Origin: Syntrophobacterales bacterium Delta_02
GTDB taxonomy: Bacteria; Desulfobacterota; Syntrophorhabdia; Syntrophorhabdales; Syntrophorhabdaceae
NCBI GenBank assembly: GCA_001603955.1
Contig: LVAA01000044.1
Span: 1 to 57,294, forward strand
Length of the DNA stretch: 57,294 nt
Reading direction: 5' to 3'
The notes below the pieces were generated by a model. It searched no databases. It was not told the DNA's origin and saw only the letters and a list, made by a program, of their open reading frames with translations. The first letter of the stretch is position 1. Every line of letters begins with the position of its first letter. Below are positions 50,124 through 57,294 of this stretch, in pieces. A program made the translations under genes and the position numbers.

Positions 50124-50505
50124 AATAACCTCCCTGGTTTACGGTCAGTGACTGGCTTGCAGTCCCGTCGATGGGTGCACGGACCGGCGGCCGTCCCGTG
50201 ATCGGTCTTCCCGCATTCATTTCCCCCTTCTGCGTGCCCGTAATGACAAGCAGGGTAACCTGCTTGCCCGGCTGCACGGCAAAGTCTATGGAGAGAAAAG
50301 CGCGGCTGGAAACATAGATGTCAGATCCGACGGCACCGTTCGCGGGGACCGTGATGGTCTTTTCCGGGTGTATAGTCGTGGCTCCGGGGTCGATCGGGAT
50401 CGAATCGAGCGTGCCGGCGGATACCGATGTCACCGGCATCATGGCCAGCACCGCAATACCTGAGATGAACAGCGCTTTTGCACACGTCCTTAACAGTCTT
50501 CTCAA
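50053..50505 (-). CDS. Exported paralogue A of the LDSIPxxP family
   Basis: The 150-residue protein has a signal sequence (LFISGIAVLAMMPVTSVSA) and then GTLDSIPIDPGATTIHPEKT. Matching blocks with the downstream paralogue are FAVQPGKQVTLLVITGTQKG, GRPPVRAPIDG and NQGGYYVAILNS. The product is a small, glycine- and proline-containing, strand-rich domain, with one cysteine near the C-terminus. The TTG start at 50505 has GAGAGG 6 nt upstream. It is first in a minus-strand operon; a TTGACA-17-TAATCT promoter lies 60-88 nt upstream. Function unknown. Confidence 0.72.
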   Translation of the reverse strand: MRRLLRTCAKALFISGIAVLAMMPVTSVSAGTLDSIPIDPGATTIHPEKTITVPANGAVGSDIYVSSRAFLSIDFAVQPGKQVTLLVITGTQKGEMNAGRPITGRPPVRAPIDGTASQSLTVNQGGYYVAILNSNPQAVSVTYRVCARAF

Positions 50506-50564
50506 AGTTGGCCTCTCAAGATGGAAGTCCGGCCCTTGTGAAAGGGCACCCCTGATTTAAAGAC

Positions 50565-50593
50565 AGATTAGAAAAAGGAGGTTTTTCTGTCAA
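50565..50593 (-). promoter_or_regulatory. Promoter of the small exported-protein operon
   Basis: On the minus strand a perfect TTGACA (50588-50593) is followed 17 nt later by TAATCT (50565-50570). The -10 is weak, but the -35 and spacing are ideal and the site lies 60 nt before the TTG start at 50505. Confidence 0.45.
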
Positions 50594-50668
50594 GCCAATT
50601 CCATTGAGAGGGGATATCCCGATCTTCGGGGATCGCTGTCTCAGGAATGGGATGGAAGTCCCGGCAGG

Positions 50669-53533
50669 CTACCTGTCCAGTATCTCGCGGATCTTCTGAA
50701 GGAACCTGTCGAGCATGAGCGGTTTGGGGATGAAGTCGAACTCCCTGTCCTTGATCCCTTTGTCGAGAACGACATCCCTCGTGTATCCGCTGATGAAGAG
50801 CACCTTGATATGGGGGTCCATCGCGCGTATCTTCTCAAAGGTTTCCCTTCCGTTCTTTCTGGGCATGACCGAGTCGAGGATGACGAGGTCTATGTCCCGC
50901 TGCACTTCGAACTTCTCTATCGCATCCTGGCCGTCGACCGCCTCCACGCTCGTGTAACCATACTCCTCGAGAACTTCCTTCATGATATGCCGCACTTCTT
51001 CATCATCCTCCGCGATGAGGATGGTCTCATTCCCTCCTGCCACGGGCAATGCCCTGTCTGTTCCGGTGCAGGCCGTCGTCATCGCCGCCGGGAGATAGAC
51101 GTGGAAGACCGTACCGTGGCCCGGTTCACTGTACACCGTGATATAGCCGTTGTGCTGCTTGACGATGCCGTAGACCGTCGCGAGGCCAAGACCCGTGCCC
51201 TTGCCCGTCTCCTTCGTGGTGAAGAAGGGATCGAAGATCTTCTCACGTGTCGCGTCATCCATGCCCTCTCCCGTATCGGCAACGGTCATAAGCACGTACC
51301 GGCCCGGCTCCCCGAACCCGTGGGCTTCTATGAACCAGCTGTCCATGTCGGCGATGTCCGTTTCCACGGTGAGCGTCCCGCCGTCGGGCATGGCGTCCCT
51401 GGCATTGGTGACAAGGTTGAAGAGGATCTGGTCGATCTGCGATTTGTCGGCCATGACCACCGTGTCCTCGCCGGTCAGCGATGTGCTGAGGTCGATATCC
51501 TCGGTGAGAAGCCGTTTAAGCAATGGTTTGGTCGCCCTTATCGCGTCATTGATGTCCACCGGGAGAAGCGTGACGGGTTGCTGTCTGCTGAAGGTCAGCA
51601 GGTTCTGCGTGAGGTCGGCACCCTTCCTGGAGGCCGAGAGGACCTGGTCCACGTATGAACGCAAGGGGTTGTCCCTGTCCATCTTCGTTTGTATGAGGGA
51701 TGCATATCCTATGAGGGTGGTGAGGATATTGTTGAAATCGTGGGCGATGCCTCCCGCAAGGGTCCCGATGGATTCCATCTTCTGGACCTGGCGCAACTGC
51801 GATTCGAGCCTTCTCAATTCGGTGATGTCTTCGCAGGTCATGAGATAATCGCCGGAGACAAGCATCGAAGGTGTGAACTCGATGACCTTCTTCACCCCGT
51901 TCCTGCACGTAACGGTGAACACACGTGGCTTCCGTTCGGCCGGCCTGGCGTCGTGGAAGTCCTCCAGCCAGGTCGAGATGACCATACGCCTGTATTCGGC
52001 ATCGGGATAGGCCCTGTTGAACCAGGCCCTGCCGTCCGGGACGTCCGACAGGTCATATCCGAAAAGCTCGGTGAACTTCGCGTTGACGTACGTGAAACGG
52101 CCATCCCTGTCGATGAGGACCATTCCGAAGGGGGCGTTGTCCGAGAGCGTTCTCAGTTTCTCCCTTTCCCTGATGATCTCTTCCTCGGCCCGCTTCTGGG
52201 CGGTGATGTCCTGTATGATGGAGGCGAAATAGGCTACTGAACCGTCAGGGTTTCGAACGGCCTGGGTGGAGACGAACGCATCGGCAAGGGAGCTGTCCTT
52301 TCTCACATATCGTTTTTCAAGGCTGGCGATATTCCTGACGCCTCTCGCCACGTCCTCGAAGAGCGGCCTCTCTCTTGCGAGGTCCTCGGGCGGCGTGATC
52401 CGCATCCAGGTTGTCCGTTCCAGTTCCTGCCGGGAATACCCGAGCATTTCGCAGAGCTTGTCGTTGAAGTGGATCCACCGGCTGTCGGCGCCGGTTATCG
52501 AAAAACCCACGATGGGAAGGTTGAAGAAGGTGCGAAACCGCTCTTCACTCGCCAGCAACGCATTCTCGGCGTGCTTGCGCTCGGAGATATCCAGCAGGGT
52601 TCCGATGATCGCCGGTTTTCCTTCATACACGGTGTAGGAGCTGTAGACCTCAACGTACCTGATATCTCCGTTCCTGGTGATTATCCTGAATTCATAATGG
52701 TGTGATGGCAATTCACCCGATATTCTCCTGCCGATACTGGTGCTCACCAGGGGAAGGTCTTCGGAGAATATGACGTCACGTATACTCAATTTGTCGGTTG
52801 CCTCCTCGACGGTGTACCCGAATATCTCGGCGCACCGCGAGTTGACGTAGCGCACGGTTCCGTCCTGTTGCAGAACGTAAATGCCGACAATGGATTCCTC
52901 GGCCAGCTCCCGGAACTTGCGCTCCGACTCCCTGAGAGCCTCCTCGGTGCGCTTGCGCTCGGTTATGTCCCGGAACGTCCAGATCCTGCCATAGTGGTAC
53001 CCGTCCTCGCCGAGGACCGGTGCCGAGTACCTGTCCAGCACCATTCCGTTCTTGAACTCTATCTCGTCACGGCTTGTCTCGTGAGGATGGTCGTAAAGGT
53101 AATTCACTTTTCCGAGGAACTGCTCCGGGTGCCTGACGAGACCGGCCACGTAGTGGAGCAGGGCTTCGTCATTCTCGTCATCCAGGATGTGCTGAGGGAC
53201 ATCCCACATTTCCATGATGCGCTGGTTGATGACGAGCCTTCTCTGGTTCTCGCCGATCACCAGGATGCCATCGATGGATGTGTTCATCTGCGCTTCCAGG
53301 AGGGCCGTTTTCCACCGCAGCGACTCGACCGCCCCTTCGCGTTCGGCATCGCCGCGGGCGCCGGAGCGCAACCCTCCGTCACCAGGTGCGGTATCCCGAA
53401 GCGCGATGCCCTCCTGAACGGACACTTCCGTTCCACCGCGCTCCCTTACCGAACTTTCCAGCTCCCTGATCTTCCTTTTCAGAGAGCCTATTTCTTTGAT
53501 CAGGCCCCGGGTTGTTGTGGACGAGTCTTGCAT
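50669..53533 (-). CDS. Multi-PAS hybrid histidine kinase with receiver domain
   Basis: The 954-residue soluble protein has a short coiled coil (about 10-32) and four PAS or PAC modules (about 75-195, 205-320, 330-445 and 455-575). The dimerisation and phosphotransfer domain has H598 in [11 protein letters not shown]. The ATPase domain has [16 protein letters not shown] and [15 protein letters not shown], and the C-terminal receiver has D887 in VILDSVMP. There is no membrane helix, so it senses cytoplasmic cues such as redox, ligand or partner state, and likely relays through its own receiver to a phosphotransferase elsewhere. ATG 53533 follows GAGAGG; a frame open to 53674 has no support. Confidence 0.93.
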   Translation of the reverse strand: MQDSSTTTRGLIKEIGSLKRKIRELESSVRERGGTEVSVQEGIALRDTAPGDGGLRSGARGDAEREGAVESLRWKTALLEAQMNTSIDGILVIGENQRRLVINQRIMEMWDVPQHILDDENDEALLHYVAGLVRHPEQFLGKVNYLYDHPHETSRDEIEFKNGMVLDRYSAPVLGEDGYHYGRIWTFRDITERKRTEEALRESERKFRELAEESIVGIYVLQQDGTVRYVNSRCAEIFGYTVEEATDKLSIRDVIFSEDLPLVSTSIGRRISGELPSHHYEFRIITRNGDIRYVEVYSSYTVYEGKPAIIGTLLDISERKHAENALLASEERFRTFFNLPIVGFSITGADSRWIHFNDKLCEMLGYSRQELERTTWMRITPPEDLARERPLFEDVARGVRNIASLEKRYVRKDSSLADAFVSTQAVRNPDGSVAYFASIIQDITAQKRAEEEIIREREKLRTLSDNAPFGMVLIDRDGRFTYVNAKFTELFGYDLSDVPDGRAWFNRAYPDAEYRRMVISTWLEDFHDARPAERKPRVFTVTCRNGVKKVIEFTPSMLVSGDYLMTCEDITELRRLESQLRQVQKMESIGTLAGGIAHDFNNILTTLIGYASLIQTKMDRDNPLRSYVDQVLSASRKGADLTQNLLTFSRQQPVTLLPVDINDAIRATKPLLKRLLTEDIDLSTSLTGEDTVVMADKSQIDQILFNLVTNARDAMPDGGTLTVETDIADMDSWFIEAHGFGEPGRYVLMTVADTGEGMDDATREKIFDPFFTTKETGKGTGLGLATVYGIVKQHNGYITVYSEPGHGTVFHVYLPAAMTTACTGTDRALPVAGGNETILIAEDDEEVRHIMKEVLEEYGYTSVEAVDGQDAIEKFEVQRDIDLVILDSVMPRKNGRETFEKIRAMDPHIKVLFISGYTRDVVLDKGIKDREFDFIPKPLMLDRFLQKIREILDR

Positions 53534-53828
53534 CTGCCTCTCTTCGGTAGATTGCTGACGATCTGACACACAGACATTAACGATGTTATCACAGACAGCG
53601 TCATTGTCAATTCCGAAATCCCTGAAAAGGGCAGTCGGGGAGAGAGGAGGTGTCCGGCGCGCAGTACGATACACCCCTCATTGTGATCATCGGACAATGT
53701 CTGCGGGACATGCGAAGGGGGCACGGAAGCAGAGCCGGAAGGGCGTGACGATCCGGTTCTCCATCCCCGGTATGCCCGGGAAGCCGCCGCGTGCGGTCAT
53801 GCGATGGGTATCTCCGATAGTGCGGGTG
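53534..53828. other. Gap without a convincing gene
   Basis: The 295 nt between the hybrid kinase start and the lipoprotein gene on the same strand hold no ORF that combines a start, ribosome site and plausible product. No inverted-repeat element of the kind seen elsewhere is present. It probably contains the kinase promoter, but I see no clear -35/-10 pair. Confidence 0.5.
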
Positions 53829-54101
53829 TCACCGCAAAGAGGACGGTGCACCGGCCCGGCGCCGGTTTTGCCTCTCGTAATAATAACGGTAGGCGCATTC
53901 GGGTATGTACTCTTTGTGGACAATGCCGTCTATCACAAAGCAAGCGATGTAGTTCTGCCCGTAGAGAACACCGTCCTCCGCGGTCAGGTAAACGGGATCC
54001 GGTCGTGCCTTGACATCATACGCGCAGTCTATCGAAGCACAGGACGCGGCAGACATGAGGACTGCCAGCGCCAGCCACATACTCAATGATCTGGTAGACA
54101 T
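53829..54101 (-). CDS. Small lipoprotein of unknown function
   Basis: This 90-residue protein has a short signal helix (LSMWLALAVLMSAASC) with a lipobox ending at Cys 21, so it is anchored in the envelope. The mature 70 residues begin ASIDCAYDVKARPDPVY and include three more cysteines (DCAYD, IACFV, PECAY), perhaps forming disulfides, and a basic tail. ATG 54101 has GGAGG upstream; the frame starting at 54119 includes that site. I do not recognise the family. Confidence 0.6.
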   Translation of the reverse strand: MSTRSLSMWLALAVLMSAASCASIDCAYDVKARPDPVYLTAEDGVLYGQNYIACFVIDGIVHKEYIPECAYRYYYERQNRRRAGAPSSLR

Positions 54102-54539
54102 GGTTCCACCTCCGGACATATCCCTATTCTATCAAAGATCCTGGGAGGGGGTAACAGGGGGGCTCCCCGGAACAAGCCGTGACGGGGCGGCACGGGGATG
54201 AGGCAAAGGAAGACTGCCCGAGCAGCGGCTTGACCGGCAACTTCGTGCCCTTCGCGCCGGGCAAAGGTTCCGATCTTCCCGGACAGCCTGAAGGTATCCT
54301 GTCATTCCGGCGAAGGCCGGTGTGTTCAGTCGCGGAAGCGACATCCAGGGGAAGACCTGTTGCGGCAGATAGCTCACCATTAAGGACTGGAGTTCTGAAA
54401 CCTTCTTCTAGCTCGTTCTGTCCGGATGGACCGCGGTGTGATATAATCACCTGATGAAACGGCGGAAGCCGGTCCGATAGCTCTTTTCAGGGCCGGTTCC
54501 GGCGCCATGATCGTGCAAACCGAGTGGAAGGAGGCACAA
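54102..54539. other. Non-coding gap with possible repeat fragment
   Basis: No supported gene is seen in 438 nt. ATTCCGGCGAAGGCCGG at about 54302-54319 resembles a repetitive motif common in other genomes and can form a small hairpin; it is a single copy here. Six-frame reading gives only short frames without ribosome sites. The region sits between the kinase block and the ABC exporter and may be an old insertion or deletion junction. Confidence 0.4.
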
Positions 54540-54771
54540 TGCGTGGCAGAGGTTCCCGTCCTTCACAGTGGAAATCCTTCCTGATATAGGTGTAGCCGAG
54601 GAAATGAAGGCAAAGTACGGCAACAGGATGGAAGTGAAGATATACACGTGGCCAGTGAGGATCACTTCGGGTGGCAGGGGGGCGCTCGAAGAGAATGAGA
54701 TCTCTCGGGAACGTCGCGTCCTTGCCCTGCAGGCTCTTGAAATGTCGGGATCCGCATGGCATCGATCATGA
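54540..54771 (+). pseudogene. Possible gene remnant upstream of the ABC exporter
   Basis: A strong ribosome site (GGAAGGAGGCACA) precedes ATG at 54540, but the frame (MRGRGSRPSQWKSFLI) stops after 16 codons. In the next frame the DNA reads VEILPDIGVAEEMKAKYGNR MEVKIYT-like, with a clean helix-strand pattern, before degrading. This fits a small gene broken by a frameshift, perhaps with a thioredoxin-like fold. The family is not identified. Confidence 0.3.
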
Positions 54772-54847
54772 GTTGAAAAGGAAGATCACTTCGGAAGCGG
54801 GTAAAGGGTATTTCAAGAGCTCGGGAGTGCCGGGGGAAGGCCAGGAA

Positions 54848-55822
54848 ATGGACGATGCCATCGTCGTTGAAGCTCTGAACAAACGTTTCGCGGAGGTCGA
54901 AGCCGTCTCCGATCTGTCCTTTGTCGTGCATCGGGGCGAGCTGTTCGGATTCCTCGGTCCCAACGGTGCCGGCAAGACCACGACCATCAACATGCTCACG
55001 GGTTTGGCCCGTCCCGATTCGGGATCGATCCGAATTGGCGGCATCGATTGCACGGGTAGACCGAGGGCGGCTCAGCATCTCCTCGGCGTGGTTCCCGACG
55101 AGAGCAATCTTTATCCGGAACTCACCGGGTTCGAGAATCTCTGTTTCTGCGCTGCCCTGTATGGACTGGGCAAGGCCGAACGCAGGTCCCGCGCGACGGA
55201 GCTCCTTGACAGGTTCGGTCTCTCGCAGGCTTCAAAGCGCAAATTCGGCGGCTATTCCAGGGGAATGAAGCGCAAGCTGGCGATCGCTGCCGGGATCATC
55301 CACAGACCGGAGATCCTTTTTCTCGACGAACCCACCACGGGGATCGACGTGGCCGGTGCGCGTCAACTGCGTCAACTCATCGCCGATCTCCATCGGGCCG
55401 GGACCACGATCTTTCTGACCACCCACTATATCGAGGAGGCCGAGCGGCTCTGCGACCGGGTCGCTTTCATCGTATCCGGCCGCATCGTCCGGACCGATAC
55501 GGTCGAAGCCCTGATCCAGCCCGTCAGGGAAAAACATGTCGTGCGCATCTCCTGCGTCAACATGCCCGATGATATAGGAGGCAGGCTGGCGGAGTCCTTT
55601 CCCGGTCTCGAATTCACGACCCGGGGACAGGGATCGATCCGGGTGGAGGCCGCCGAACCCGTTCCCGTAGGTCCCCTGGTCCGTTTCCTGGAGGACCGCG
55701 GGGCGGAGGTCGCCGAGGCGAGGAGGATGCGGCCGTCACTTGAGGACATCTTCGTACGGATCACCGGTGTCGAGGTTGACGCCATGTACAAAGAGAAGGA
55801 AAAGGCGGGAGGGGGACAGTGA
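54848..55822 (+). CDS. ABC transporter ATP-binding protein (DrrA-like)
   Basis: The 324-residue ATPase has Walker A GPNGAGKTTT near residue 40, the ABC signature in FGGYSRGMKRKLAIAAG near 135 (SRGMKR replaces the standard SGGQ) and Walker B ILFLDEPTTGID near 160, with the switch H in TTHYIEEAERL. The C-terminal extension (about 230-324) is typical of DrrA, NodI or CcmA-like exporters. With its permease, overlapping by 4 nt, it should form a homodimeric ABC-2 exporter. ATG 54848 has GGAAGG upstream; frames further upstream lack a site. Confidence 0.9.
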   Translation: MDDAIVVEALNKRFAEVEAVSDLSFVVHRGELFGFLGPNGAGKTTTINMLTGLARPDSGSIRIGGIDCTGRPRAAQHLLGVVPDESNLYPELTGFENLCFCAALYGLGKAERRSRATELLDRFGLSQASKRKFGGYSRGMKRKLAIAAGIIHRPEILFLDEPTTGIDVAGARQLRQLIADLHRAGTTIFLTTHYIEEAERLCDRVAFIVSGRIVRTDTVEALIQPVREKHVVRISCVNMPDDIGGRLAESFPGLEFTTRGQGSIRVEAAEPVPVGPLVRFLEDRGAEVAEARRMRPSLEDIFVRITGVEVDAMYKEKEKAGGGQ

Positions 55823-56556
55823 AGCTCTGGATCGCCTTCTGGAACATTCTCGTCAAGGACATGCGGACCTATTACCTGAAACCGCCGAACGTCAGCTGGG
55901 GGCTCATCTTCCCCCTTGCATGGACGGGGATGTTCTTCATCAGGTCCGGCACCGGCTTGGAAGGGATAATGGGCCTGCTCCCCGGCGTGGTGGCCATTTC
56001 CATTCTCTTCGGCACAACATCGATGCTGGCGGTGACGGTGACCTTCGAGAAGAAGAACCGTTCCTTCGAGCGCCTCCTGCTGGCGCCGATACCGCTTGAA
56101 CTCCTCATGCTTGCAAAGACGAGCGGGGCCATTCTTTTCGGCGTGGCCAATGCCTTTATCCCTGTCGCCATGGCAGCCTTTCTGGCTGACCTGTCCCAGG
56201 TTTCCTGGGGCCTTTTCGTTCCCGCCGTTCTCATGATCGCCGTGGCTTCGACCTTCCTCGGCCTTTTCATCGCCGTTGCCGTCAGCGAGGTGTTTGAGGC
56301 GCAGACCTTTTCCAACTTCTTCCGTTTCCCCATGATCTTCCTCTGCGGGCTTTTCTTTCCCATCGAGAAGCTCCCCGTCTTTCTGAAACCTCTCTCGTAT
56401 GTGTTGCCCCTGACTTACGGAGTGGATGTGCTGCATGGGGCGGTGCATGGTGCACACTCCATGCCCTTCGTCCTAGACCTGTCCATCCTCGGAGCCTTCT
56501 GCGTCGCCCTTTTCGCGATAAGCCTGGCAAACATCAAACGAAAATGGATCATCTAA
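55819..56556 (+). CDS. ABC-2 type exporter permease
   Basis: The 245-residue protein has six membrane helices in the ABC-2 pattern. The intracellular coupling helix and the motif TFEKKNRSFERLLLAPIPLE lie near residue 75, and the C-terminal LCGLFFPIEKLPVFLKPLSYVLPLTYGVDVL (quoted in part: FFPIEKLPVFLKPLSYVLPL) near 180 is characteristic of DrrB/NodJ/YadH permeases. It starts within the ATPase stop (GTGAAG overlapping) and forms one operon with it. Substrate unknown. Confidence 0.9.
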   Translation: MKLWIAFWNILVKDMRTYYLKPPNVSWGLIFPLAWTGMFFIRSGTGLEGIMGLLPGVVAISILFGTTSMLAVTVTFEKKNRSFERLLLAPIPLELLMLAKTSGAILFGVANAFIPVAMAAFLADLSQVSWGLFVPAVLMIAVASTFLGLFIAVAVSEVFEAQTFSNFFRFPMIFLCGLFFPIEKLPVFLKPLSYVLPLTYGVDVLHGAVHGAHSMPFVLDLSILGAFCVALFAISLANIKRKWII

Positions 56557-56606
56557 CCCCGGAACCCTGACTGAACAGCCGATCCCGCAAGCCATAGGAG
56601 GAAACG

Positions 56607-56915
56607 ATGACGGGCAAGACAATGAAACCGATCCATCCGGGAGAGATCCTCGCCGAGGAGTTTCTGGCGCCTCTGAAGATCAGCCAGTACGGGCTCGCGA
56701 AGGACATAAACGTACCACCACGCCGCATCAACGAAATAGTCCACGGCAAACGGTCCATAACCGCCGATACCGCATTGAGGCTCTCAAGATACCTTGGCCT
56801 TTCCGAACGCTTCTGGCTCAACCTCCAGTCCCGTTACGATCTCGAGGTAGAGAAGGAGAGATCAAAAGGACGCATCGAAGCCGAAGTCAAAGTCCTCGAA
56901 AGAAAGACTGCCTGA
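56607..56915 (+). CDS. HigA-family antitoxin (orphan)
   Basis: This 102-residue HTH protein begins MKPIHPGEILAEEFLAPLKI and contains YGLAKDINVPPRRINEIVHG as the helix-turn-helix, followed by RSITADTALRLSRYLG and WLNLQSRYDLEVEKER, all standard HigA. HigA normally binds the HigB RNase toxin encoded just before it, but the 50 nt upstream contain no toxin and the preceding gene is an ABC permease. It may act as a solitary regulator or a remnant of a module. AGGAGG precedes the ATG. Confidence 0.92.
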   Translation: MTGKTMKPIHPGEILAEEFLAPLKISQYGLAKDINVPPRRINEIVHGKRSITADTALRLSRYLGLSERFWLNLQSRYDLEVEKERSKGRIEAEVKVLERKTA

Positions 56916-57294
56916 ACAGCATATCGGCCCATGCTCCCCGTCTTTTGGATCAAGCGGAACATTCCACCAAATTCTTAAATACCCACTTCCAGTTTCAGCA
57001 GGTCGCGAGGGCGCGTGGCCTCATCCCCTGAAAGTTATGGAGAAGTCCATCCGGTAGGTCTGTTCTTTCATCGTGATAGACAAAGCATCTGATGAGGAGG
57101 GTTTTGTGGACTCAATGGAGATCAAGTCCTTAATCGGTTTTTTTGAGTTTGAAGCTCTTAATGGTTACTTCCTGAAGTCAATACAGGCAGCATCTTAGTA
57201 TCATACCAACTTTCGAGGGGTAATGAATCACCTGAACCAGCTGATCTTTTAACTCATAAGAATATTGTTCGATAATGACAATGATGTGCATATG
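56916..57294. other. AT-rich terminal gap with gene debris
   Basis: After higA the base composition turns AT-rich. On the minus strand, 56977-57040 reads LSGDEATRPRDLLKLEVGI then stop, resembling the C-terminus of a lost gene. A plus-strand frame at 57106-57198 has a good ribosome site, and a minus-strand frame (EQYSYELKDQLVQVI) is open to the right edge. None is a convincing complete gene. Confidence 0.4.
57106..57198 (+). CDS. Possible small ORF with strong ribosome site (30 aa)
   Basis: GAGGAGG (57094-57100) lies 5 nt before a GTG, opening a 30-codon frame that starts MDSMEIKSLIGFFEFEALNG and ends at TAG 57198. The peptide resembles no family I know and may be the 5' remnant of a degraded gene in this AT-rich stretch. 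Confidence 0.25.
   Translation: MDSMEIKSLIGFFEFEALNGYFLKSIQAAS

Noticed and set aside
50669..50838. Separate small gene within the receiver domain of the hybrid kinase
   Set aside because: The frame is an alternative reading of the receiver coding sequence with no ribosome site.
54302..54319. REP-type dispersed repeat
   Set aside because: Only one copy is visible in the window, so a repeat family cannot be claimed from this sequence alone.
56557..56606. HigB toxin upstream of HigA
   Set aside because: Only 50 nt separate the permease stop from HigA, too short for a toxin, and no frame resembles HigB.

Overview
The window is about 57 kb of GC-rich, densely packed bacterial chromosome made up mostly of housekeeping genes. 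A Gram-negative cell is indicated by BamE-like, PqiC-like and other lipoproteins, a periplasmic HtrA protease, an MltB-type lytic transglycosylase and a SYLF-domain protein. The gene set (TatA, B12-dependent ribonucleotide reductase, a short core-MetE protein, a symporter with a small accessory subunit, TrmFO beside TopA and DprA, ribosomal protein THX) best fits an anaerobic deltaproteobacterium (Desulfobacterota, perhaps Syntrophorhabdia or Syntrophia-like). This placement is inference from gene content; no rRNA is present.

Layout. 1-2587 (minus): envelope lipoproteins, a zinc-ribbon protein, Sua5 and TatA. 2705-8611: tRNA-Glu, then on minus rdgB, rph, a secreted protein, trxB, a cysteine-motif membrane protein, tRNA-Gly and a membrane-fused spermidine-synthase-like protein. 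8927-13915 (plus): a response regulator, histidine kinase and HtrA protease that look like one envelope-stress unit, then a lone PilC. 14049-25082 (minus): bioB, trmFO-topA-dprA, a YdcF-like protein, rsmE, a YhaM-like RNase, thiL, rarA and a PC4-like protein. 25401-33204: two transporters, core MetE, a Na+/solute symporter with a 39-residue partner, a secreted double-Cache protein and an enoyl-CoA hydratase. 33356-37138 (plus): an EF-G paralogue, birA and coaX, overlapping. 37298-46719: an M50 protease, PqiC-like lipoprotein, THX, a Cys-rich small protein, an MFS exporter, one intact and one broken universal stress protein, nrdJ, YihY, two SlyD-like FKBPs and an RRM protein. 46995-50505: SYLF protein, MltB, and an operon of small exported proteins of unknown function. 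50669-57294: a multi-PAS hybrid histidine kinase, a small lipoprotein, an ABC exporter, an orphan HigA, and gene debris at the right edge.

The most striking feature is not a gene. At least seventeen intergenic gaps hold a long inverted repeat, or one arm of one, whose arms are themselves short tandem repeats of a locus-specific word: GGTTTCA-like, TTTTAAG-like, CGCTTGAAC, GGTAATG-like or TAGGACCTA-like. The words differ between loci but match within a locus, so each pair of arms can form a stem of roughly 20-36 bp. Many arms begin within 0-15 nt of a stop codon with a shared edge of the form (A)AAGAC-GG on the inside of the stop codon. Several elements enclose a second, GC-rich hairpin resembling an intrinsic terminator. 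In at least two genes the repeat supplies the stop codon and the last few residues. This arrangement is the best candidate for an undescribed system in the window.
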